Origin: Neurospora crassa OR74A
Taxonomy: Eukaryota; Ascomycota; Sordariomycetes; Sordariales; Sordariaceae
Direction of reading: 5' to 3'
DNA: 64,000 nucleotides
NCBI RefSeq assembly: GCF_000182925.2
Contig: NC_026501.1
Location: 992,001-1,056,000, forward strand
The notes beneath the pieces were generated by a model. The model was not told the origin of the DNA, did no database searches, and was given only the letters and a program-made list of their open reading frames with translations. Positions within the stretch are counted from its first letter, which is position 1. The number at the start of each line of letters is the position of its first letter. Shown here piece after piece: positions 11,155 to 22,492 of the stretch. The translations under genes and the position numbers were made by a program.

Positions 11155-14100
11155 TTAGCCCCAGATTGGGGCATTGCGGTAAGCTGGTGAGTTGTAGCTG
11201 TGAAGAATCCGATAAGGCGGATTAGAACCATGCGAAGTGTGCATGCTCATGCTACGCTTCCTATGATGGCCTATCTGTCGGGGAACGTAGGACGGGTATG
11301 TGCTGTCAGGCACCACGTGCCCTTGAGTTCCCCTGTAGTCCATGTTGGGGTTGCTCCAGGGTTCGTTTGCCAGCACTCCGTAGACACTTGACATGTCCGG
11401 AGGGTTAGCATTCTGGAGACGCAACTGCTGATAAGCGTCATGACTGGGCCTATGACGAAGCGTCTGAGCCCGCTGGATGTAGGAACTATGGCGAGGCTGG
11501 GCACTGCTCGGCCTTTGGATTCCGTTACTGGAATTGTGATGACTCGTTCCATTCGAAGATGTCATGGACGACTGACGGCTGATGTCGCTCCTGGTTGGTG
11601 GGTTCCAGTCGGGAACCCTGTAGGTAGGAGGCAAGGTGTTCTGGCGCTGCCTGAACGCGGCGAGTCGTCGAGGGTCCATCTGGGGAGGAGCAGCCGAAGT
11701 GCCCAAGTAGTCCTGGCCAATGGTTCCCAATTCCTCGTGAGCACTGTAGTTCTGAGCTGCCTGTTCGTGCACCGGGTAGCTGTGGATGCTTTCTCTGCTC
11801 GGTCTGCGACTAGACTGCACAGACGGATAGCTGTGAATATCCTCACGGCTGACCTCATGTCTCAAGCTAGAAGTTGACGATTGTGGCCGCAGATGAGGTT
11901 GGGGCACCCGAAGCGACGACCGTCTCGTCTGCATGCTGACGGGTGGTTGATTATGCGTCGTCTTGTGGTCGAATGTCATGGATGCAGTCCGGAAAATCAC
12001 TGGGCTCGGGAGTGACGCCGGGGGCAGTTCTGTAGGCAAGCCAGCCAGGTTCGAGTGCGCTCCAACCATCTGCATATTGAGAGTTCGCTCAAGCGAGACA
12101 GTGAGACTCATTGTCCGATCGCATGGTAATCTGGATCCGGCCATTTCCGCCTCCTTGAGTGCTTCAGACCCGGCGCCGCTGCTCTTGATTGTACTACCAT
12201 AAACCTTTCCACTCTTGGGTGGAAGAATCGAATCAAAGACGCCTGGTTGCTCCTCTTGGCGGCCGTCTCTCACATCATCTTTGCTGGTACGTACGGGCTT
12301 CCTGACCATCGACTTCCTAATCGACTTTCTCCAGGACACACCCTTGGTCGCGGCAAGTTCGCCAGTTTCCGCCTCAGGAACGGTGGTAACCGCCGGCTTG
12401 GCGGTGGTTGCTTCGAGGCTTGCTTCAATACTGCCAACACTAAAGATGGTCTTCAGAGTGTCCATGCTGGAACGGGGCTTGAGAGCCAGCCTCCTGGTGT
12501 TCATGGGAAAGCGCCGGCCGTGGTCACGGAATTCGCGCTCGACGTCTTTCGGGATGGCTGGAACGCATATCTCTTCAGGTGCATGACGGCTGTGTGTAGG
12601 CAGAGAACTGGTGGGACGGCGAGCTCCGCTCAAAAATCTCTGCAGCCTGCTCGGCTTCTGTGACGTGCTGCTGATGCTGTGAGCCGAGTTTGAACGATCT
12701 GACTTGCTGGACTTGGTGCTGGCTGGAGTGAGGCTGTTGAGTTCGGGAGACTTCGGGCTACTGCCACTTAGTGAAGGACGCTTTTCGCTTTTTTGCGAGG
12801 ACTTGGGAGTGAGGAGACCGGCTTTAGCTTGCTGGCCGCGGAGAGAAAGACTCTTCCGGAGATTCTCAAACATCTGGCCTCCTTCGAGAGGAGAGACTGG
12901 GGGAGTATCTTTAGCAGGGACTGATGGAGGCGCCTCTGATTCGGGCGTCATTGAAGGAGGAGAAACACTGAGTGGAATGTCGAGGCCAAAATCTTGAACC
13001 TTGACTGGACTGATCTGTATCTCGTCTGATTTGTTCTTCTCCCGATCGGGGATCTTAGACTTGGTGTGGAGCGAGCGCAAAGACACATTGGAACTGTATC
13101 CAGAATCGGCCTTGGACAAAGGCTTGGTGTTAAGAGATTCGTCAGAGATGCTCATGAACCCGCTATCTGTTCTGGCGACAGTCGCAGCCGCATCACTGCC
13201 GGGGGATGTGCTAGGCTGCGACTTTGCATTCGGGTCCAGACGGACGTCGAGGACTTCGTTTGAAGAATATTCGGGCTGAGTCGAGTTCTGGGACAGGGCA
13301 GCCAAGACGTTGTTGGCTGGTTTCACCACACGCGGCTCTGGCATTTTGACTTGGAGGAATTGTGACGCCTCCGCACGTGAATCAAGGCTGCTCTGCACCC
13401 TCGAAAAATAGTCTACTCTTTGTCCCTTCCCCTCGAGCTCGGGGCTCAGTGGGCTCGCAGTACCGTTGGTAATACGCAACGTTCCCAGCTTGAAAGCTCC
13501 AATTGACTGATATTCGTCCTCGCATGGTGTCACAACCCGCTGCAAAGCCAATGGATCTAGTCCAGGTGGCGGCATGGACAGAATGCCCTCCCTAAAAGAG
13601 TCGATGGACTGCTGGCGCGAGATCTGTGGCGTTTGTGGGTGGCTATACCGGACTGACTGCGAGTGGGTCAGGCCATCTCTTGTGGAAGTTCTGCGCGTTG
13701 CCACACCGGGCGTCTGAAGTATCGAGCGTCTGCGGACTGGCACATAGAGAGAAAGATCGGAGTCTGCGCGTCTGATAGGAGCGCCATCGTACTCAAAGTG
13801 ATCCCCGCCGTTCCACGAATGCTTTCTATCAGGAGCTCCGTTGAATTCAAAATGATCCCCGCCGTTCCATGAATGCTTTCTAGCAGGAGCTCCGTTATAA
13901 TCAAAGTAATCTTGGCCGTTCCATGAATGCTCTGTCATGGTCGTTGCACGCTCAGATACGGCAGTTGTGTGTACGAAAGCCGGCTCCTCGGCAAGGTTGA
14001 TCAGTCGCTGAGAGGCATAAGTAGTTGTATCGTGGTTCCAGGTCAGGCGGGTTTGGGGCGGATGAGCCCAGCTATGGAACATAATTGTCAGCAATCTTTA

Positions 14101-14605
14101 AGCGGATCTTTGTGATGAATGGAACTTACCTCTCCTGGTGTGGCTGCAGATAACCGGCGGCGGCGGCGGATTCAAAAGTCACGGAGTTGGACCTGGGACT
14201 GGTGGCTGTGGTGCAGTTCCGTGACATTGGCCGAACAGTACTGGCCCCCTTTTCCTTGTGTGGATTTCCCTGTGAAGACTTGGACCGGAACAGACTCATT
14301 CTTCTGGCTGCCTTTTCTTGCATCAACCTGAGTGAACCCTTCCTCCCTCCCAACTTCGCTTTTACTTCCTCCGAATCACCCTCGGACACATTGGCGGATG
14401 GGCACATTATTGGCGCGGGGTTGGATTCGAGAGCTGCATTTTCAGGACGGGCGGGTAGGACGGCGCTCTGGCGATTTAGACTCGTAGCAAGGCCTCCGGG
14501 GTGCAAGGAAAGTAGGCCTTCGTTGGTAGGGTTGACGGTTTTGGGTTTGGACAGCCTCGAGGGAGACAAATCGGGGTTTTCGAGTGATGATTGTGTATTC
14601 CCCAT
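11155..14605 (-). CDS. Uncharacterised 1130-aa Ser/Pro-rich protein with myristoylation-type N terminus and triplicated motif
   Basis: Exon 1 is 14605-14130 and exon 2 is 14071-11155 on the minus strand. The 58-nt intron has a GTAAGT donor, a GCTGAC branch site and a TAG acceptor, and splicing joins the frames in phase 2. The protein starts MGNTQSS; Gly2 with Ser at position 6 fits the N-myristoyltransferase pattern, which suggests membrane attachment. Residues 207-260 are three tandem 18-residue copies beginning HSWNG and containing the GAP core. The rest is Ser/Pro/Arg-rich and probably disordered, with several short HSYP- and SRRPS-type phosphorylation-like motifs. No enzymatic domain is visible. 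It may be a fungal cortical or signalling scaffold, but that is inference from the lipidation motif and disorder only. Confidence 0.85.
13768..13929 (-). repeat. Three tandem 54-bp in-frame repeats coding for 18-residue units
   Basis: Three adjacent 54-bp copies (13876-13929, 13822-13875, 13768-13821 in reading order) encode units starting HSWNG and ending APxRK or APIRR. The copies differ at several codons, mostly keeping the aromatic and acidic residues of the (Q/G)D(Y/H)F(D/E)(Y/F) core. That suggests an old duplication kept under constraint. Confidence 0.9.
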
Positions 14606-14780
14606 GATAAGTTGGGTGGTATTAATGCTGCTGCAGGAGGAGGGAGGTCTCCCTGGCGCAGAGACAGCGCAGACAGGATCAAAGAGGACGGCAGGATAAT
14701 GCTATGCCTTAGTATACTGAAACTGCTGCCATGCCTCGATCCGTGAATCGTGAATCGTGATATCCGTGATGCGGTGATGA

Positions 14781-14803
14781 TGGTGGTGGTGGTGGTGGTG
14801 GTG
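14781..14803 (+). repeat. TGG trinucleotide microsatellite
   Basis: About seven to eight TGG units next to repeats of a GTGAT-type word (about 14745-14780), upstream of the minus-strand gene that starts at 14605. Confidence 0.85.
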
Positions 14804-17800
14804 ACCTGGGGTCTTGGTATGGGGAAGGACCCTTATGGCGGCTTCATGTAGATGGACCTCAGCCTCTCTCTACACTTGTATTACTTACTATTAGAAGGAG
14901 AGGAGAGGGAAAGAGGAACTGGCGATGAACATAATTAAAACGAGAGGGAGCAAAGGTGGGCCGGAGCTAAGGAGAGATGTGCTCGGGTCTTATCAGGAAG
15001 GCAGCATGGACAGGGTAGCCAGGAAGGAAAGAAGGAACGAAAGGTACACTACTACCTAGGTAGGTACGGCCAGATCCCAGGGCCGGGCCAGGATGTTTGG
15101 TCTTGGTCTCTGGGAGATGGAACCTGGGAAGACCCGGGGGAGGATTGCTGAACGAAGGAGAAAGGGCTCCATCGTCAGCTTGGTTGGCAATGGTGTGTGC
15201 TGGGCTTACAGTTGCCCTGGTCCCTGCCGACTTGCTCACTACACTAGACTAGTCCGTTGCCGAGTCGCTGCTACCTCGTCGACTCGACTAGCTGGTATTG
15301 ACCGTACGGTAACGTAACTTTCCCTTTTTTTCTTTCTCTCTCTCTCTCTTTTTGTTTCCCCCTCTTGTCATTGCATTATTACCCTGCGCCGGTCTGAGAC
15401 GGCTGACACCAATTGAAGAAAGCAAATCCCACAGCAACGCTCTGACGGTGGTGGGGGAGGGGAAGACTCCAAACGGGAGGTTGGAACTCTTGGAACAGGG
15501 CAGATATGACAAACACGGAAAGAACAAAGACAAATAGAAAGCCGAAAGCGACTTTTCAGCAGTCTTGGCTTCTATCAGATCGCCTTCTCAGTGACGCCCA
15601 CAAACACTTCAGCTTCCGTGAAGAGCCGCACAGCATTCGGCTCACGGCAAGAACCAAAGGTCGGGTACCTCTACGCTGCGTTGACTAGAGGTACCTACTA
15701 CCTAGCTACACCACTGTGATCAAAGACAAGGGAAGTTCTCTGACCTCGGATCAGCAACATGAATGTACATAGTACACCACACACAGAAACTCTTCCCTTC
15801 TTTTCCGAAATTTACTTGTGCCGTATCGGTCAAAACCTGAAAATTGCAAAGGGCCAATCTGGTGGATATCGGATAGGTCTTTTGTCTGGGATGATGGGCT
15901 GCCATTTCAGTGAGAGCACCCTTTTTGATGGGCGCATCTTCCAAGTTGTCGGATCTGCATGCCAAACCGGAGAAAGTGCGTCACTGAAGCGAGAATTGCC
16001 AAGAGCAGCATTCATTTCACACCTCTAGGCTACTCACGTAGGTACCCTTACATATAAACCACGCGGTTGCTATACTTTCCGTTCGGGGCTCTTGATGAGA
16101 GTCCGGCGCACTGTAGCCTGAATCGGTGGACTCCCGTCGTCTGATGTCCCGCCGACAAGGTACCTGCCCCATGTGCCTGTGTGTGCTTGTCAATGTACCC
16201 CAGCATTCTGTATGTACGAGCATCCAAATCTGCAAAGAAATCAGGCGCGACATGAGATTTTCTTCATAAAGAAGTCTTGGTGCTCGTCACATCCTTCCAT
16301 TTCTTGCGGTTCATCGGCAGTCAATCGTCTTGTTGCGTGCCATTTCACCGCCACGATCCATTTGGATAACAACTGAAAGGAGAAAGTACGAAATAACAGC
16401 AGTTGACGGCGTGGAGTGTGTGGTTATTGGGTCAGGATGAACCCAAACATCTACGCCCTGATGTCTTGCGGTGGTGTTGTTTCGTTCATGATATTTGCAA
16501 TGTCCCGTTCTTCCACTTGATGAAAAGGCCGGCTGTTGCTTTCTTTGGGGTGGCACAGAAGGAGGCTCCTTCCACAGCACACATACACACACTCTCTCTC
16601 TCTTCTCTCTCCCGTCATGAATGTGCGAGAGGAACCGGGCGACAGGGCGGGATAAATGCTGCGACGGGGAGCTTTGACAATTTGCAGCACCCGAAAAAAA
16701 AGCCATGATATCTCAATCGCAGAACAAGACTTGGGCGCACTGCGGACAACCGACCAATGCGAAAGGGCGTGGTGCTTCCCGTACAATGAAGAGTGCTGTT
16801 TTCAATCCAAGGCCTGGGCCAGCATGATGACCCCATCCAGAATGCCATGCACACATGATTTCACCATCGATACCTAAAATTGAAGATGAAACTGAACACA
16901 TGGGAATGATTCGGCGCGGGCGCGAGTGGCGACAGCATCTGCTTCAGGCTCTTACTCAGCGGACTCGATTGACACCCAGGCGGAGACTACACTACACTAC
17001 ATGCTGGGTAGGTATGTATACTTCAACCTCAAGGTACCTCTACCTCAATGTCAGAATGTCAATCGCAACCAAAACACCAAACTCTGTGACAAGCTCAAAT
17101 GTAGATTAAAGCAGATCCCCCCTTTGCACTCTCCTAATTCGCCGCCTTGTGGACTCTAGTCTGTACACTGACGACGACGACGACGAAATCGAACCGTGTT
17201 TGGGACTGTTGCTGCAACAGTGCAATCGATTACATTACACTACACAGCTGCGCAGCACGGGCAATCAATGCACACCATCTTTCGCTTTTTTCTCCAGCGG
17301 TTTCCACTTGTCCATCACCCAGAATAAGCGCGCAGCGTGCGTGGGTTGATGGAGATGGGTAATTTCTCTGAAATTTGACGTTATTCGCATCCGGCATTAC
17401 TCCATGTCCCATCACTGTGTGAATCAGCTTGGCGGGGGTTTCACAGTTTCTGCTCCAGTCCATGTCTGCACCCTGAATGTGTCTTGTAGACTCACATGGT
17501 CCGTCCGGATGGTCTGTACCTTCACCGCGACTGCGCGACACCTAGTGGTTAGCAGAGTTTTGGAATGTGGACGGGATTGTGGTCTCGATCTTTTGATTTG
17601 CACTTAGGTGCAGCAATAGGGCATCGCGTCGCCCACAATTCTCGTTGGACTGGTAAGCTAGTGTTACTTGCTTGTGAAGGCGCGTCGACAGCGTCCACAA
17701 GTGGAAAAGTTCACAGCGCCGTCAGCCAGCAAATCAATTGGAGGCTCCACTCGCGCTAACATTTTAGGCTTCCCCTTGTCCAGCCCCACAATTGGCCGAA

Positions 17801-20694
17801 GATCGCTGGCCCATTCTCCCACGAAGAAGTGGAAGTCCCATGAGGCTCTGGCTCTTGTTTTTCCAAAACAGAACCCCGTGTGCGAACAAGGACGTCATCC
17901 TCTTCATCCTTCACTGGGACATCCATTCTTGGCCTGCATAGCTCGCACAAAAATTAGAAACACAAACAGAAACAGCAGCAAAGATTATCTCCGGATAATG
18001 CATGTTTCAGATAGGCAGTCCGAGCGACTTATCTCCTCCAGCCATGGACCCGACACAGCGACATCCGAACAGAGACTACACGACGTCGTGTCCAGACCGA
18101 GTAAACAAAATCACGGAGGTTGGGTCGATTGGTGGTCAAGTTTCCGGCTCGATCGCGTGCAGTGGTGGAATATATTCTCCGCAGCGTGCCCGGCTCTGTC
18201 CCTGGAAACTCACCTCCCTCCAGCCTCTCCTCAGATTCTTGGACCTATCGTCTGAGCCCGTGTACGGTACACGCGTGGCCTGTGGAAGTGCGGAGCGCAT
18301 CGTCCCAGTCAGGAACTTCCCGGCGCGAGTCAACCTTCATCCTGTTACCGACGGAGACATCGCCGGCAGCACTAGCGGGAAAACGAAACCACGGGCAAAA
18401 GAAGGTTGAAAAAGGGCACAAAGACCATTGGACAGTTCGGCTCCAGGTGCATGAACCTAACGTGAGACTGATGGCACGAACTGCGAAACCACGAGGCCGA
18501 CGACATGATACTACTGAGGAATTGGCGGTCAGATCATGATCTTCCACTCTAAGCCTTTTTCACCTTTTGATTTCCAGCTTCTTCCGTGACCGCCAGAGTT
18601 CAAGTTTCCGGGCTAAGACACGGAGATTCCATCAACTTACCGGTATGTAATTTACAAACGTGATACATCCGGTGATGCGTGCCAAGTTGCGAAAACAAGC
18701 TCAAAACTCCGGTCGAGCGCGTTCCATTTCTGCGCATCCTCTTCCCGCTTCCATTTGGGCGGGAGCACTTGGATCGGTGATCAGAAGAAGAGTTCCCGTT
18801 GTTTCCGCCGTTGACTGCAACGCCAGAGTCCCCATGGGCTTTACGGCCGAAAGTGGGATGTCGCGACGACAATCCATTCCAAAGGGTCCAACTTATTTTC
18901 CTCCAAAACCTGGAATCTTCTGAGGATTCTGGGCGCCTTCTAGGTGCTAAAACCGTTCAACAACCATCCTATCAAGTAAGTTCGGCACGTTCCACCCGCC
19001 ATAACAAGCAAAGTGAAGCTGGATGGTGCAGGCCAGGTAGGTCTGCCCTGGTCCTGGTTGCATCCATCGATGCCGAATCCCCATTCCCCGCACGACTCTG
19101 CCATGAACCTGTTCCGAAGCCGGTTTTTAGCCCCTAGCCCCCCCTGCTGGTCTGATCGGAAAAGTTGTCAACAATCACAACAATAAAACGTTCGTCTGAC
19201 ATCACCATCAACTAACTGAAAACACAAGACAAAGGGTTCGGAAAAGGGGGGGGAGAAGAAACAGTCCCACAATCAGGGCAGATGAGTTCGGATGTTAAAC
19301 CGAGATTGGAGGAAACTGGCACCCCGATTTTGAGGGCCTTCCAAATCTCGAAATCACCTGCCATGCCCACACTTTGAAGAGAAAACAAGCATGGAAAAGT
19401 AGAAGATGGGGTTTCGGAAATATTGACCAACTACCGTTACCGTATCATCCCTTACCTAAATGCTGACAATCGATGACCGTCGGCCTGTCCCCGACCCCAG
19501 AAAACACGACCATCGACGGATCTGACGTTAGAATTAGGTAGGTAGTATCATACATTCATTACATGCTACATGAGCCGATACGCTGAACATACCAGGTCAA
19601 CGGTGTCAATCTGCACATGAAATCGAATTCAACACCGACTAGGCCCTGTCTAGGGCTGTACAAGTATGTATGCAAGTGTAACAGGCACATCTGCTACATT
19701 AACGTACCCGACTGCTAGAACCCTATAACAAGCGGTTACTATACATTTGACTACATTTGACAAGAATGATAAATGAAACGTAGAACGGAAATGTCTCCTC
19801 CTTCTCTCTTGCCTTCTTGATATATCCGCTCGATCCGGACTGGAACCTCGATCCAACCGATTGACTTATTGGAACTAGGGAATAAATGTTAACGACACCT
19901 TGCTGTCTGTTGCCATCTTTGCAAAGTTTGGTTTCCAGACAAAGGTTTTCGGAGAAAATTTCAAGACATGTTACATTTACAAAAGCCAGGCGTCCATCTG
20001 TCATGCTTCACATGACATTGAACCACTCACCTCTTTTACATTGGTTGCAAAGTTACATTTCCTGACCGAAATGAACGAGTGTCACCAACTAACTAATAGA
20101 AGGCAACGAAAATGGCGAACGACGTACACGCAAACTTGGCACCTACATCAAAGGTAACAAGGAAAAAAAAGAAGAAGAAACAAATTCAAGGCTTTGCTTG
20201 CATCAGGTCATGATGAACCTGCTCTGCTCCAGCTTTTGCTCTCTCAACCCTCTTCACAGTTCCCCCTCCCATCCCGCTTTCTTCCTTTCCCGCGCGCGCT
20301 GCGCTGTTGTGCAACAGCGACAATGGTTGATGATGATGTGCCTGTACGATGTCAGTCGGAACTGCACATGCAAGGCAGGTAGGTGAGTGAGCTGTATGTA
20401 TGTAGGTTCACCAGTACTAGGAATCCTAGTAGCTCGAGATTAGGGACCCAAGTTAATAATAAAAAAAAATAAAAAAAAAAAACCTCGACCATGATACTCT
20501 TTCTCATCTTCAATTCGAAAGGGAACTGTTGAATAGACTGACTGATCGATCCCGAGAAGAATCGCATCGGGCATCTCGTATGGTCACCTATTTGAGTTAC
20601 ATAGTACCTACCATTCAACCTCCGAGGCTCAATAAGATGAATGAAGATTTAAAGATGCAAACCAGTGACAAATACCCACGAACAAACATGTATC

Positions 20695-20722
20695 ATGCTC
20701 ATGCTCATGCTCATGCTCATGC
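20695..20722 (+). repeat. ATGCTC hexanucleotide repeat
   Basis: Four perfect ATGCTC units plus a partial fifth. A tandem block of a CATCTCCCTC-type 10-mer follows within 60 bases (about 20757-20790). Confidence 0.9.
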
Positions 20723-20977
20723 AGTACAGTCAGTACATCATGTACGCGTGGCATCCATCCATCTCCCTCCATCTCCCTCCATCTCCCTCTCTCCCCCTTT
20801 TTCCTGACATACATATACACATACACACGTACATACATCCACCATATCGAACCTTTCAACCACAAGCTAACGCTCTCACACCTACATACCCAATTCCCAC
20901 GATTTCCGAGCAAGCTAAAAAAAAAAAAAAATTGCATAGAGGTAGGTAGGTACATGCATTGATTGCATCCTGCAGGC

Positions 20978-21022
20978 CTCCTCCTCCTCCTCCTCCTCCT
21001 CCTTCTCCTCCTCCTCCTCCTC
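20978..21022 (+). repeat. CTC trinucleotide microsatellite
   Basis: A nearly pure CTC tract of about 45 nt with one TTC interruption, within a pyrimidine-rich stretch. Confidence 0.9.
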
Positions 21023-21100
21023 TTCCTTCTACTCTTTCTTGCTTCTTCTTTCCCACTTTTTTTTTTTTTCTTTCTCGCACGTCCTTCCGATCATCGATTA

Positions 21101-21145
21101 ACACCACCACCACCACCACCACCACCACCACCATCACCATCACCT
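21101..21145 (+). repeat. ACC trinucleotide microsatellite
   Basis: About eleven ACC units followed by ATC/ACC mixtures. Intergenic, 80 bases after the CTC tract. Confidence 0.9.
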
Positions 21146-22492
21146 TCATCACCACGGCATAGTACCGAAAACCCCGAGAGCAGACCTTTTAAATCTCGAT
21201 TTCATCTCATCTCGATACACATTCACAGAACGACATTACCTTGATTAAGCTAAGCTATTTCACCTCGACCTCCATCCTCAAGCTGGGTAGACAGCTCTAT
21301 CAAGTAAGGTACGCAACCCCCAAGTGAATCGTGAACCACCATAACGAGATAGGTAGCCAGATAACAAATGTAGTGACGGCCCCATAACCTGACATGCCAC
21401 TACCGCTGAATGCCCTTGATTCAGTTAATGTACATAGTTTTCGTCACTTGTTAGGGGAAATATCAAAGAGGAAGTGAGCAAGTAGCTGGCTACTACCTAT
21501 CTTGATAATACTCTCGGTTTTACGTTGATACCCTTAGTCGGCTTCGGTTGATATTCTCCAACCTCTTTCTTTCTCCATATTTCCATTTCATCTCTTTACT
21601 CTTTAAGCTTCACACCTATACTGTTTGCCTGTATTTCCTTCCTTGCTTTAGCCTTTTCCAGCCCTGCAATTTATCACCTCACCCATCCTACTATCGGCGG
21701 CGCGGAACTCCTCGGTACCGGCTAGACGTGCAATCTCAATCAAGCCACATACACAAGCCCAGCCTACGCTTCACCCGGCTTCACCTTCAACACTCGCTCA
21801 CCTTGTCCCGTCCCATACCTTTCCCCACTTGGAAGATGCCGACGGTGATATTGATCCATACAAGGTAGCGAGGTTCACCCCGCAATGGGCAGAAGGGAAG
21901 TTGTACATAGTATATCTCAGACTCTGAGCTGCGGGGAACGGAACAAAAGTAGTGCATGAAATCAAATGAGCTAGATGAAATGAGATCTTGGTGAACTCTC
22001 GACATGGACAAGACGTCCAGCAATAGTGCATGTTTAACGCAGGTCATTTAACTCTTGTGGGTTCCCCTGTGACTACCGTAGTTGCCAGTCGCGTGCAAAC
22101 TCCGAACAACTGGGAGCAGAAGAATCTAAGACTAGCTAATACGAAGACACACATTCTCCACCCTTTTGTTCAGTAAAATCCGGTGATGGGGCAAAGCCAT
22201 TTGCAGGACACGAAGAGAACATGCCTAGTCAAAGGCATGAAGAACTAGGACATCACGATGTCAGACTTAAAGTTGAAGGAACACGATTGATTAGTCTAGT
22301 CAGCCCCTCGTGTTTCTCAAATCAAATATCTTACAAGTGCCCGAATCCGTTGGTCCCTCAATAATGCTAATCTTTCTACTCAGATAATATCAACATGACC
22401 CTCCAATAACCGCTATAGTCTCTTTGCACTCCCATAACATGAGATACTATGGTCCATCAGACATAAGAAAGGAAATTATAGCCATGTTCACC

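Larger units (their letters stand above)
14606..22492. other. Gene-poor region of 7.9 kb
   Basis: No gene could be supported on either strand. The first kilobase is the promoter and leader side of the minus-strand gene starting at 14605. Many short frames overlap but lack splice structure, domains or the C-ending codon preference of the neighbouring genes. The region contains a perfect TACCTAGGTA at 15053-15062 with many variants of it, a 10-nt palindrome ACCGTACGGT near 15300, and simple repeats between 20695 and 21145. A pyrimidine-rich plus-strand stretch from about 20750 to 21850 looks like a leader or promoter, but no gene follows it. Non-coding transcripts are possible but cannot be shown. 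Confidence 0.45.

Noticed and set aside
17668-18539. Three overlapping plus-strand frames of 135-195 residues
   Set aside because: Overlap in three frames, scattered rare codons, no domain and no convincing splice structure point to GC-rich non-coding DNA.
21548-21868. 106-residue plus-strand frame in the pyrimidine-rich stretch
   Set aside because: Phe/Leu/Ser/Pro content follows from the pyrimidine bias. A neighbouring frame looks slightly protein-like near 21830-21920 but has no start codon or junction.
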